In this document: positions 36,001 through 44,517 of the stretch, in pieces
Layout of the letters: each line of letters starts with the position of its first letter
Numbering within the stretch: the first letter of the stretch is position 1
NCBI RefSeq assembly: GCF_022758885.1
Contig: NZ_JALEBH010000001.1
Span: 2,759,501-2,823,500 of the forward strand
DNA length: 64,000 nucleotides
Source: Sphingobium sp. BYY-5
Lineage (GTDB): Bacteria > Pseudomonadota > Alphaproteobacteria > Sphingomonadales > Sphingomonadaceae
Direction: 5' to 3'
Made by a program: the position numbers and the translations under genes
The notes under the pieces: model-generated
What the model was told of the DNA's origin: nothing
What the model saw: the letters and a program-made list of their open reading frames with translations, nothing else
The model's database searches: none

Positions 36001-37272
36001 TCAGCTTGCCCTTGCCAGTGTCGCGGCGAGATCGATGCGGAAAACGCGGAGCGCAGGGACCAGCGCAGCAGTGAGTCCGATCGCGATCACTGCCCCGAGG
36101 ATCGCAAGCTCGCCGCGATGCGGTTGCCATGGCTGCAAGCCCAATTCGCTCAGTGCCGTGAAACTCCGCACTGCCGCAGCGAGAGCGACATGGCCGAGAA
36201 GGACGCCAAGCACCCCGCCGACGAACGCCATCGCCAGCCCCTCGGTCATGACCGTGCCGAATATCCGCGCGTGGCTCGCGCCCATGACACGCAGCAGGGC
36301 GAGATCGCCTTCCCTCGCGCTCGCGGCATTGAGCAAGGTGACGAAAATCGATAGGCCGCCGACGGCCGCAAGCAGCCAGGCGAACAGCCTTGCGCCATCG
36401 ATGCCCGCGCCCAAAAGCGACAAGAGCCGCGTGGTCTCGATCGCCGGAACCGCCGCCTGCAAATCGGTCTGGCGGTTGACCATCGACGGAATTCGAACGG
36501 CACCCGCCGCATTACGGTAGCGCACAAGCAGGGCGGTAACCTCAGGCGCCAGTTGGCCGCGGCCATCGGTGATTGCGGCGGTCTTATCGTCGTGTTCGGC
36601 ATGAGCCTCATGCTCATGGGCTTCCTCGCCACGGTCATGGTCCTGATCGTCCTGGGCAATGCCGTGGACGTCCCACACGGTCTCGACCGAGGTCAGGATC
36701 AGCCGGTCGATCACCGTACCAGTGGGTTTCAATATGCCAATCGTTGTGAAGGGATGGGCATGATGTTCGCCGGCTCCCTCGCCGTCGCCCAGGCCGTGAC
36801 TACCGATGAACTTCTGGCCAAGCCCGGCACCGAGCCTGGCCGCCACCGTTGCGCCCATTACCGCTTCGCCCTGCTTCTCGAACATGCGTCCGCTCCCCAG
36901 CTCAGCACCGTAGAGCCCGGCATAGGAGGGCTCGGTGCCAACGATCCGGTAGCCCCGGAAATTGTCGCCGAGCGCGAGTGGCACGACCTGCGCCACCGCC
37001 GGGTCACGCCGCAGCAGGTCGATGCTCGCCAGCGGGATGTTCCCGGTCGGCTGATCCATCTGGTAGATGCTGGACAGGATGAGCTGGAGGGGCGAGCCCT
37101 TGGCGCCGACCACGAGATCGATCCCCTGCGCATTGCGTTCGAGCCGCTCGGCCAGCTGCGTCGACGCCAGCAGCAGGATGGCCAGCGTTGCGACCGCGAG
37201 CGCCAGCAACAGGATATTGAGACCGGTGACCGACCGCCGATCCTGCATGTAGGCAAAGGCAAGACCGAGCAT
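36001..37272 (-). CDS. FtsX/MacB-type ABC permease with a His-rich loop
   Basis: 423 residues: an N-terminal helix (LNILLLALAVATLAILLLAS), a periplasmic MacB-type domain and three C-terminal helices (LFAWLLAAVGGLSIFVTLLNAA, MAFVGGVLGVLLGHVALAA, LAILGAVIAIGLTAALVPAL). The periplasmic domain has a metal-binding-looking run of His/Asp/Glu (DQDHDRGEEAHEHEAHAEHDD, around 210-230). Such permeases usually move envelope substrates rather than ions, but the loop and the zinc context point to metal handling. It overlaps the ATPase stop by one base. Confidence 0.87.
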   Translation of the reverse strand: MLGLAFAYMQDRRSVTGLNILLLALAVATLAILLLASTQLAERLERNAQGIDLVVGAKGSPLQLILSSIYQMDQPTGNIPLASIDLLRRDPAVAQVVPLALGDNFRGYRIVGTEPSYAGLYGAELGSGRMFEKQGEAVMGATVAARLGAGLGQKFIGSHGLGDGEGAGEHHAHPFTTIGILKPTGTVIDRLILTSVETVWDVHGIAQDDQDHDRGEEAHEHEAHAEHDDKTAAITDGRGQLAPEVTALLVRYRNAAGAVRIPSMVNRQTDLQAAVPAIETTRLLSLLGAGIDGARLFAWLLAAVGGLSIFVTLLNAASAREGDLALLRVMGASHARIFGTVMTEGLAMAFVGGVLGVLLGHVALAAAVRSFTALSELGLQPWQPHRGELAILGAVIAIGLTAALVPALRVFRIDLAATLARAS

Positions 37273-38006
37273 CAGGCCGCTTCGCTCACAGCGCTGCCGA
37301 GCGACAAAGCGTTCGGAATGAATGCCCGCAGGCGGTGATCGTGCGTAGCGACGAGCAGCGTCGTGCCCCGTTTCCTGGCCGTATCCAGCAGCAGGTGCGC
37401 GATCGTTTCCGCATTCAAATCGTCAAGCGCGCTCGTCGGTTCGTCTGCGACCAGCAGATCGGGCCGGCCTACCAGAGCACGAGCAATGGCGGCGCGTTGT
37501 GCTTCGCCCTGGCTGAGTTGGCGCGGCCGCGCGTCGGCACGATGTGCGATACCGAGCGTGCCAAGCAGGCCCTCGATCTCGGCATCATTCGTACTGCCAT
37601 GGCTCAGTCGCTGCGCCAGGCGCAGATTCCTGCGGATGCTGAGGGCGGAGACCAGACGCAATGTCTGGAAGATGATCCCGATCCGCCTGCGGCGCAGATC
37701 GTCGCGTGCGGCGCCGCCAAGGCCCGTCATGGGTTCACCGGCAATGACGACCTCTCCCGAATCCGGCGTCAACAGCCCGGTAATGAGGTTGATGACCGTG
37801 CTCTTCCCCGATCCGGACGGCCCAAGCAGCAGAAGATGCTCGCCAGGCGCGACGCTGAACGTCAGATCTCGCAAAACGGGAGCGGCGCCATAAGCTTTGG
37901 ATAAGCCGCGCACTTCGAGGACATCGACGGCTCCTTCCCCTCCACTGGAGCCGCCATGTCGCATCTGGAAGGGTTCGTATCTTGAATTCACACGCAGGTC
38001 GGTCAT
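37272..38006 (-). CDS. LolD/MacB-type ABC transporter ATP-binding protein
   Basis: About 244 residues from ATG 38006 (the internal ATG at 37964 is another option). Complete ATPase: Walker A LLGPSGSGKSTVINL, Q-loop GIIFQTLRLV, signature LSQGEAQRAAIARAL, Walker B LLVADEPTSALD and ATHDHRL. The LolD/FtsE-like type matches the FtsX-type permease that follows. Zur-type box 2 begins only three bases upstream of this ATG, so a repressor there would block the promoter or the ribosome site region directly. Confidence 0.88.
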   Translation of the reverse strand: MTDLRVNSRYEPFQMRHGGSSGGEGAVDVLEVRGLSKAYGAAPVLRDLTFSVAPGEHLLLLGPSGSGKSTVINLITGLLTPDSGEVVIAGEPMTGLGGAARDDLRRRRIGIIFQTLRLVSALSIRRNLRLAQRLSHGSTNDAEIEGLLGTLGIAHRADARPRQLSQGEAQRAAIARALVGRPDLLVADEPTSALDDLNAETIAHLLLDTARKRGTTLLVATHDHRLRAFIPNALSLGSAVSEAA

Positions 38007-38008
38007 AA

Positions 38009-38026
38009 GTGACGATATAACATCTC
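38009..38026. promoter_or_regulatory. Zur-type box 2, between the zinc ABC operon and DUF1826 gene
   Basis: GTGACGATATAACATCTC; read on the other strand it is GAGATGTTATATCGTCAC, close to box 1. It lies in the divergent gap between the minus-strand ABC operon and the plus-strand DUF1826-S46-zur operon and could serve both. Confidence 0.7.
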
Positions 38027-38052
38027 TATCTTGAAATGGACAAGACACGATC

Positions 38053-38739
38053 ATGGCGCTGACCGAACTACCAGAACGGGTCGCAGGCAATCAGGTTGAT
38101 CTGGACGTCAGGGTAGCACCTGCAGTCCATGTTTCCTGCCCAACAGCCCTTCGCCAAATTCACAACAGGGATACGGCACTGACGGTCTGGCGGCGGAGCC
38201 TTTCCGATGATGTCGACGCGGAACTGGCAGGTCTCGTACTGGGTGAAGTCGACGACATACTCTTCGCAAGCGAGACTGGCGCGCTGGAGACAGCGCTGCC
38301 CGGCGCCATGGAGCAAGCCGGTTATCCCGGCCTTCCCGCCCTCACGGCCGACATCGCCATGCTCGCGCGGCAGCACGCGGCGGTCACGGGTGATGCCAAG
38401 ATCAGGATCAGACTCGAGGTGGTGGAAACCGACGCCTGCCGGAAGTTCCATTCCGACTATGTGACGCTCAGGACGATCACCACCTATCTGGGTGAGGGAA
38501 CACAGTGGATCGAGGTAAAAGCCCGGGACATGGCCGGCCTTTCCGGCGAACCCGAGATCCGGCAACTTGGTGTGGGCGACGTCGGCATGTTCAAGGGGCG
38601 ATTGTGGCAGGAGGCTCCTACGATCCTGCACCGCTCGCCGCCGATCGGAGATACTGACGCGCAACGGCTCGTGCTGGTGATCGACCCGGCACCGGATGAA
38701 GATGAGAGGGCGATCAGATTGGAAGAAAAATGCGCGTGA
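38053..38739 (+). CDS. DUF1826 domain protein
   Basis: 228 residues. Core stretches TALTVWRRSLSDDVDAELAGL, RIRLEVVETDACRKFHSDYVTLRTITTYLGEGTQWI and LGVGDVGMFKG. HSD and HRSPPI supply conserved His residues (FHSDYV, LHRSPPIG) that recall a cupin-like or oxygenase-like metal site, though this is a guess. DUF1826 genes are commonly found in zinc-responsive clusters with COG0523 GTPases. ATG 38053 is 27 bases after Zur-type box 2. The next gene starts within its last codons. Confidence 0.82.
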   Translation: MALTELPERVAGNQVDLDVRVAPAVHVSCPTALRQIHNRDTALTVWRRSLSDDVDAELAGLVLGEVDDILFASETGALETALPGAMEQAGYPGLPALTADIAMLARQHAAVTGDAKIRIRLEVVETDACRKFHSDYVTLRTITTYLGEGTQWIEVKARDMAGLSGEPEIRQLGVGDVGMFKGRLWQEAPTILHRSPPIGDTDAQRLVLVIDPAPDEDERAIRLEEKCA

Positions 38740-40955
38740 AGTGGAGCGTCCGGATCGTCGCAGGTTGCGCGTTTGCCGCACTTGCCTCCCCCGCCACGGC
38801 CAATGAAGGCATGTGGATGCCGCAGCAGGTGAAGGACGTCGGGGCTGCGATGCGTGGCGATGGGCTCCAGCTCGATCCGGCATCGCTCGGCCGCTTCGAT
38901 GCGCCGCCGCTCAACGCCATCGTCTCGCTCGGCGGATGCTCCGCCTCTTTCGTCAGCCCCGAGGGGTTGGTCGCGACCAATCACCACTGCGTGCTGGGTT
39001 CCATCCAGTACAACAGCAAGGCGGGCCAAGACTATCTGACCAATGGCTTTCTGGCCAAGAACCACGGCGAGGAGTTGCCCGCCGTGCCGGGCACGCGGGT
39101 CTATGTGATCGAGGATCTGCGGGATGTGACGAGCGCCATGCTCAAGGGTGTGACCGCGAAGCTGGAGGGCCTTGCCCGCTACGAGCGGCTCGACGCCAAT
39201 CGCAAGGCGCTGATCGCAGAGTGCGAGAAGCAGCCCAATCGCCGCTGCGACGTCAGGCCCTATTATGGCGGGGCATCCTATTATCTTCAGCAGCAGCTAG
39301 AAATTCAGGATGTCCGGCTGGTTTATGCCCCTGCACAGGGAATCGGCAATTTCGGTGGCGACACCGACAACTGGATGTGGCCGCGCCATACCGGTGATTT
39401 CGGATTCTACCGCGCCTATGTGGCGCCCGATGGTTCCTCGCGTCCCCATGCCGCCGACAACGTGCCCTATCGTCCGAAGAGCTGGTTGAAGATAGCACGC
39501 GAGGGCGTGAAGGAAGGCGACTTCGTGATGGTCGCCGGCTTTCCGGGCACCACCAATCGCCTGCGAACGGCCGAGGAAGTGCGGTTCAACTTCGCCGAAT
39601 ACGAGCCGCTCTGGCAGCGGCTGCTCGCCGACTATGCCGCTCAGATCAAGCGTGCGACGGCCGGCGACCGCGAGGCTCAGATCCGCTATGCCTCGATCCT
39701 CCAGGGCGCCGAGAATTACGAAAAGAAGCTGGCGGGCGACCTCGCGGGTGCCGATGCGATCGGCCTTGACGCGCGCAAGAATGCCGAAGAGGACGCCTTC
39801 CGCGACTGGGTCGCGGCCGACCGCGCACGCCAGACGCGCTATGGCGCAGCGATCGAAGTGCTGGACGCGGTGGTCATCGAGAACAACCGGGAATCGCTCA
39901 AGGGCCTGCGCCAATCACTTCTCAATCGTGCGCAACTCCTCTCATCGGCGCGCACCCTCTACCGCTGGGCGAGGGAACGCGAGAAGCCTGACGCTGCCCG
40001 GGAAAACGGCTATCAGGATCGCGACCGCAGGCTGATCGCCGACCGGTTGACGCAGGTCGAGCGGCGGTTCCTGCCCAGCGTCGATCGCAAGCTGTTCGAG
40101 GCCGCGCTCGAGGAATATCGCCAGTTGGAGCCGGCCGACCGGGACGCGCGGTTCGAGACGGCGCTTAGCGAGATCGGCCTCGACCGGCTCTATGCCGGTA
40201 CAAGGCTAGGCGACGCCGCCACGCGGCTTGCCTGGCTCGACAAGCCGGCGTCCGCATTCGAGGCGTCCGATGATCCCTTCATCAAGCTGGCTGCGGCGCT
40301 CTATCCCGGCGACATCGACAGCGAGCGCAAGGAAAAGGATCGCGCCGGGCGCACGCAGGCAGCCCGCTCGGCCGCCATGCAGGGGTTGCTCGCCTATCGG
40401 GCTTCGATCGGTCAGCCCTCGTATCCAGATGCCAATGGCTCGCTTCGCCTGACTTGGGGCAAGGTGACAGGGCGCACGCGCGACGGTCAGATCTGGACGC
40501 CCTTCACCACCGCCGAGGGTCTGCTCGCCAAACATACCGGCAAAGGCGAGTTCGATGCGCCCGATGCTGCGGTCGCCGCAATCCGCGCCAGGGACTATGC
40601 TCCCTATGTTTCGGAGGAGCTGAAAACGCTGCCCGTCGACTTCATGTCGACGGTCGACATCACCAATGGCAATTCGGGTTCGGCAACGCTGAATGCGCGC
40701 GGCGAGTTCGTTGGTCTTGCCTTCGACGGCACGCTCGATGGGGTGATTTCCGACTGGGCTTATGCGGCCGATCGCAACCGCACCATCCATGTCGATAGCC
40801 GCTTCATGCTCTGGACCATGGACAAGGTCGATGGTGCGCACCGGCTGCTCGAGGAGATGGGGTTACGGCCGGCGCCAAGGCTCCTGAACCGATCGATGGT
40901 TGGTTTTCGCTTCGCGGTTCTTGAGGGGCAGGCTGTGGCGGTTCATAGGAGTAGG
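38730..40955 (+). CDS. S46-family dipeptidyl peptidase, in frame with a following Zur
   Basis: S46 serine exopeptidase of about 720 residues from ATG 38730 behind GGAAG: signal peptide (VAGCAFAALASPATA), chymotrypsin-like halves with His in LVATNHHCVLGSIQ, Asp in FGGDTDNWMWPRHTGDF and Ser in TNGNSGSATLN, and the family's usual end MLWTMDKVDGAHRLLEEMGL. S46 enzymes (DPP7/DPP11) remove dipeptides in the periplasm. Instead of stopping, the frame runs on through about 35 residues into a Fur-family domain, giving an 898-residue frame to 41426. It overlaps the DUF1826 gene by 10 bases. The end given here is the base before the internal Zur start. Confidence 0.85.
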
Positions 40956-41426
40956 ATGGCTCACACACCCGATGCGCATCTTGCCCTGAAGGATTCGTCG
41001 CTCCTTGATGCGGCGCGCACGGTTCTGACTGCCGACGGCGAGCAATGGACCGAGATGCGCGCCCATGTCTTCGAGATACTCGCCCGGACTGGTCAGCCGA
41101 TCAGCGCCTATGAGGTGGCCGAGCAACTGAGCACGATCATGGGCCGGCGGATCGCACCGAACAGCGTCTATCGGATCCTCGACCTGTTCGTCGCGCGCAA
41201 TCTGGCGCTTCGCGTCGAGAGCCAGAATGCATTTCTGGCGAACGATCATCCGGGCTGTGTCCACGACTGCATCTTCCTGATCTGTGACATGTGTGGTGCG
41301 ACCACGCATATGGACGACGACAAGGCCGCTCAGACCGTTCGGAAAGCGGCAACCCGGAGCGGCTTCCAGGCCACACGGCCGATCATCGAGGTTCGCGGCA
41401 AATGCGGCGCCTGCGCGGCCAGTTGA
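40956..41426 (+). CDS. zur: Fur-family zinc uptake regulator (Zur)
   Basis: 156 residues from an internal ATG at 40956 with AGGAG four bases upstream, so it can be made separately from the S46 frame in which it lies. Winged helix: WTEMRAHVFEILARTGQPISAYEVAEQLS and RIAPNSVYRILDLFVARNLALRVE. Metal sites: NDHPGCVHDCIFLICDMCG and the terminal CGAC; CDMC and CGAC form the structural zinc site and the His/Cys cluster before it fits the sensor site. With zinc bound it should repress the palindromes at 31325, 38009 and 41523. It is the better Zur candidate of the two here. Confidence 0.85.
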   Translation: MAHTPDAHLALKDSSLLDAARTVLTADGEQWTEMRAHVFEILARTGQPISAYEVAEQLSTIMGRRIAPNSVYRILDLFVARNLALRVESQNAFLANDHPGCVHDCIFLICDMCGATTHMDDDKAAQTVRKAATRSGFQATRPIIEVRGKCGACAAS

Positions 41427-41433
41427 CCTGATC

Positions 41434-41458
41434 TGGCCCTTCTACCGTTGAAGGGCCA
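41434..41458. terminator. Hairpin after zur
   Basis: TGGCCCTTC (41434-41442) pairs with GAAGGGCCA (41450-41458) around a seven-base loop, eight bases after the zur stop. No U-tract follows. It separates the DUF1826-S46-zur operon from the next Zur-type promoter. Confidence 0.5.
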
Positions 41459-41522
41459 TCGGGCGCGGTCCGACCCAAATGGCTGACGCTGTTCCTTGAC
41501 TAACCGCTTCTTGCAATTGTAT

Positions 41523-41540
41523 GTGACGTTATAACGTAAC
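41523..41540. promoter_or_regulatory. Zur-type box 3, upstream of the COG0523-hisI-COG0523 operon
   Basis: GTGACGTTATAACGTAAC, eight of nine base pairs of the palindrome matched; the best of the three sites. It ends 14 bases before the GTG start of the first GTPase. Confidence 0.78.
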
Positions 41541-41554
41541 ACACAGGAGTTCGC

Positions 41555-42712
41555 GTGGGCCTTATCCTTCGTGGCGACCAGTCGCTCATCCCTATCTCGG
41601 TGCTCACCGGCTTCCTGGGGAGCGGCAAGACCACCGTGCTGAACCGGCTCGTGCGCGATCCCGCCATGAGCCGGGCGCTGGTGGTCATCAACGAGTTCGG
41701 CGCGGTCGGGCTGGATCATGACCTGGTCGCTCGTTCGGACGAGGATCTCGTGGTTGAGATGATGGGTGGCTGCTTGTGCTGCACCATCCGCGGCGACCTG
41801 GTGCGCACCCTGCGCGATGCGCCCTTCCGCTTCGCGCGTGATGGCAAATGCTGGTTCGACCGCCTCGTCATAGAAACCACCGGCCTCGCCGACCCGGCGC
41901 CGATCCTGCACACGCTGATGACCGACGACCATTTGCAGACGCTCTACCGCCTCGACGGCGTGATCGCGACCGTCGATGCCGCGACCGGCATGGCGACGCT
42001 CGATGCGCAGGAGGAATCGGTAAAACAGGCGGCGGTCGCCGACCGGCTGCTGCTGACCAAGACCGATATCGCGTCCGACGCCGACATTCGGGCGCTGGAG
42101 GCACGGCTGCGGACGCTCAACCCCGCCGCGCCTATCATCAGGACGACGAATGGCGAGGTTACGGCGGAGCGACTATTCGATGCCGGGATCTACAATCCGG
42201 CCACCAAGAGCGTCGACGTCCAGCGCTGGCTGAATGCCGAGGCATATGAAGACGATCACCACCACAACCATCACCATGACGTAAACCGGCATGATGATCG
42301 CATCCGCGCGATCTGCCTGACCTTCGACATGCCGCTGAAGGATACGGCCTTCGACCGCTGGATCGGTATCCTCACGACCTTCAAGGGACCGGACGTGTTG
42401 CGGATCAAGGGCATCGTCAACATCGAAGGGCTGGACAAGCCGCTCGTCATTCACGGTGTTCAGCACGTCCTGCACACGCCGGTCGCGCTCGACGCCTGGC
42501 CGAGCGAGGATCGTCGCACTCGCATGGTGTTCATCGTCCGCGACATGGACGAAACCGATCTGCGCGGCACGCTGACGCTGATGACGCTGGGGCTGGAGAA
42601 TTTCGCGCTCCAGGGCGATGACGGTTTCAATCTCGGTACAGCACCGGGACTGATCCCCGATCGTCCTGAGCCAGCCATGGGCGGATATGACGGTTGGCGT
42701 GGCGCATCATGA
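41555..42712 (+). CDS. COG0523/CobW-family GTPase (metallochaperone), zinc regulon
   Basis: 385 residues from GTG 41555, behind AGGAG. G3E GTPase: Walker A LTGFLGSGKTT, VVINEFGAVGLDHDL, the metal-binding CxCC in GGCLCC, ETTGLADPAP and LLTKTD (the NKxD variant TKTD). The C-terminal CobW_C domain is preceded by the histidine run DDHHHNHHHD. These proteins deliver zinc or other metals to client enzymes using GTP. Its stop overlaps the HisI start (ATGA), so HisI may be a client or a substitute made when zinc is scarce. Confidence 0.92.
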   Translation: MGLILRGDQSLIPISVLTGFLGSGKTTVLNRLVRDPAMSRALVVINEFGAVGLDHDLVARSDEDLVVEMMGGCLCCTIRGDLVRTLRDAPFRFARDGKCWFDRLVIETTGLADPAPILHTLMTDDHLQTLYRLDGVIATVDAATGMATLDAQEESVKQAAVADRLLLTKTDIASDADIRALEARLRTLNPAAPIIRTTNGEVTAERLFDAGIYNPATKSVDVQRWLNAEAYEDDHHHNHHHDVNRHDDRIRAICLTFDMPLKDTAFDRWIGILTTFKGPDVLRIKGIVNIEGLDKPLVIHGVQHVLHTPVALDAWPSEDRRTRMVFIVRDMDETDLRGTLTLMTLGLENFALQGDDGFNLGTAPGLIPDRPEPAMGGYDGWRGAS

Positions 42713-43194
42713 CGGCGACCTCGTCCATGTTCGCTGAGCGCCTGTCGATCGAGCAAATCGAGCTGGGTGATGACCTGGCGCCCCGTTTCGATGTGGAGGG
42801 CCTGTTGCCGGCGATCGTCGTCGATGGCGCAAATGGCCAGATCCTGATGCTCGGGCAAATGAGCGCGGAGGCGCTGCAACTGACCATTGCCACCAGGCAG
42901 GCGCACTTTTGGTCGCGCAGCCGGCAGAGGATCTGGCGCAAAGGCGAGCATAGCGGCTTCATACAGACAGTCGAACGGATGCTGGTCGATGACGATCAGG
43001 ACGCCGTCATCCTGTCCGTGCGCGTGGATGGACCGGGAAGCTGCCATGTCGGATTCCGCTCCTGCTTCTATCGCGAGATTGATCTGGAAAGCACCGATCG
43101 TCCGCAAGCAGTCCGGCTCCGGCGGATCGAGGCCGCACCCGCCTTCGATGCCGAGACCGTCTATGCCGGCCTGCCCAACCCGACGAAATTGTGA
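42709..43194 (+). CDS. hisI2: HisI-like phosphoribosyl-AMP cyclohydrolase paralogue lacking one zinc cysteine
   Basis: 161 residues from ATG 42709. HisI opens the purine ring of phosphoribosyl-AMP in histidine synthesis and normally needs zinc held by three cysteines. The family blocks are visible: [54 protein letters not shown] and [12 protein letters not shown]. The usual first cysteine, in a DCDxD motif, is Asp here (VDDDQD), while the later CH..C pair is kept. HisI paralogues (HisI2) in zinc-starvation operons are known from comparative genomics of COG0523 neighbours. It lies between two COG0523 GTPases. Confidence 0.88.
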   Translation: MTATSSMFAERLSIEQIELGDDLAPRFDVEGLLPAIVVDGANGQILMLGQMSAEALQLTIATRQAHFWSRSRQRIWRKGEHSGFIQTVERMLVDDDQDAVILSVRVDGPGSCHVGFRSCFYREIDLESTDRPQAVRLRRIEAAPAFDAETVYAGLPNPTKL

Positions 43195-43238
43195 GGCCGC
43201 TGCCGACCGGCACCGTCCCTGGATTGAAAGAGGTCAAC

Positions 43239-44465
43239 ATGCTTGCGACACCTGACAAGCGACTGCCCGTCACCGTCCTTTCCGGCTTCCTCGGCGCCGG
43301 CAAGACCACGCTCCTCAACCACATCCTCGCCAATCGCGAGGGCAAGCGCGTGGCGGTGATCGTCAACGACATGTCCGAGGTGAACATCGACGCCGATCTG
43401 GTCCGCGGCGGCGACGCCGCGTTGTCGCGAAGCGAGGAAAGCCTGGTCGAGATGACCAATGGCTGCATCTGCTGCACCTTGAGAGACGACCTCCTGAAAG
43501 AGGTTCGCGCACTCGCGGAAAGTGGCCGGTTCGACTATCTGGTGATCGAGAGCACCGGCATCTCCGAGCCATTGCCGGTGGCGACCACCTTTTCCTTCCG
43601 CGACGAGGCGGGCCTCTCGCTTGGTGACGTTTCGCGGCTCGACACCATGGTAACGGTGGTCGATGCCATCAACTTGCTGAAGGATTATTCGAGCCAGGAT
43701 TTCCTGGCCGACCGGGGGGAGTCGCTCGGCGAGGACGATACACGCAGTCTTGTCGGACTACTGGTTGAACAGATCGAGTTTGCCGATGTGGTGATCGTCA
43801 ACAAGGCGAGCGCCGTGACGCCGGATCAGCTCGCCGTCGTCAAGAAGCTGGTCGCCTCGCTCAATGCCGACGCGAGAATCCTTACCTGCGATCATGGCGA
43901 GGTTTCGCTCGACGCCATTCTCGACACGAGGCTGTTCGATGAACAGCAGGCGGCGCGGCATCCGCTATGGGCCAAGGAACTCTACGGCTATGCCAACCAT
44001 CAGGCGGAAACCGAGGAATATTGCATCGAGAGCTTCGTCTATCGCGCGCGCCAACCCTTCGATCCAGCGAAGTTCCACACGTTCCTGATCGACGGCGGTC
44101 TCGATAATGTCGTGCGCGCCAAGGGGCATTTCTGGCTGGCCACGCGGCCCGGCTGGGTCGGCGAACTAGCGGTGGCCGGTTCCCAGACGATGACCTCCCG
44201 AATGGGGCGGTGGTGGGCAAGCATTCCGAAGAACCAATGGCCCGATGATGATCGCTTCGAGCAATTCGTTGCCGGACATTGGGACAGCATTTGGGGCGAC
44301 CGGCGACAGGAACTGGTGTTCATCGGCATCGGCATGGATGAGGCCCGTATCCGCAGCGGTCTTGATACCTGCCTCTTGCCGGTGCGCGTTTTCACGCCGG
44401 AACTGTGGATGGGGCTGCGCGATCCGTTTCCTTCCTGGGGGGAAGTCGTGCCCCAGATGACATGA
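43239..44465 (+). CDS. COG0523-family GTPase, ZigA-like zinc chaperone
   Basis: 408 residues from ATG 43239 with AGAGG upstream; a GTG frame opens earlier at 43191 but lacks family sequence. G3E motifs: Walker [33 protein letters not shown], CxCC in [26 protein letters not shown] and VNKAS. The C-terminal CobW_C part includes FHTFLIDGG and [10 protein letters not shown]. This longer type with the [10 protein letters not shown] stretch matches ZigA/YeiR-like proteins induced by zinc limitation. Last gene of the Zur box 3 operon. Confidence 0.92.
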   Translation: MLATPDKRLPVTVLSGFLGAGKTTLLNHILANREGKRVAVIVNDMSEVNIDADLVRGGDAALSRSEESLVEMTNGCICCTLRDDLLKEVRALAESGRFDYLVIESTGISEPLPVATTFSFRDEAGLSLGDVSRLDTMVTVVDAINLLKDYSSQDFLADRGESLGEDDTRSLVGLLVEQIEFADVVIVNKASAVTPDQLAVVKKLVASLNADARILTCDHGEVSLDAILDTRLFDEQQAARHPLWAKELYGYANHQAETEEYCIESFVYRARQPFDPAKFHTFLIDGGLDNVVRAKGHFWLATRPGWVGELAVAGSQTMTSRMGRWWASIPKNQWPDDDRFEQFVAGHWDSIWGDRRQELVFIGIGMDEARIRSGLDTCLLPVRVFTPELWMGLRDPFPSWGEVVPQMT

Positions 44466-44517
44466 GCTCCGCATCGAGAGCACCCATTTCGATCTCATCT
44501 CTGGAAAGTGAGCCGAA

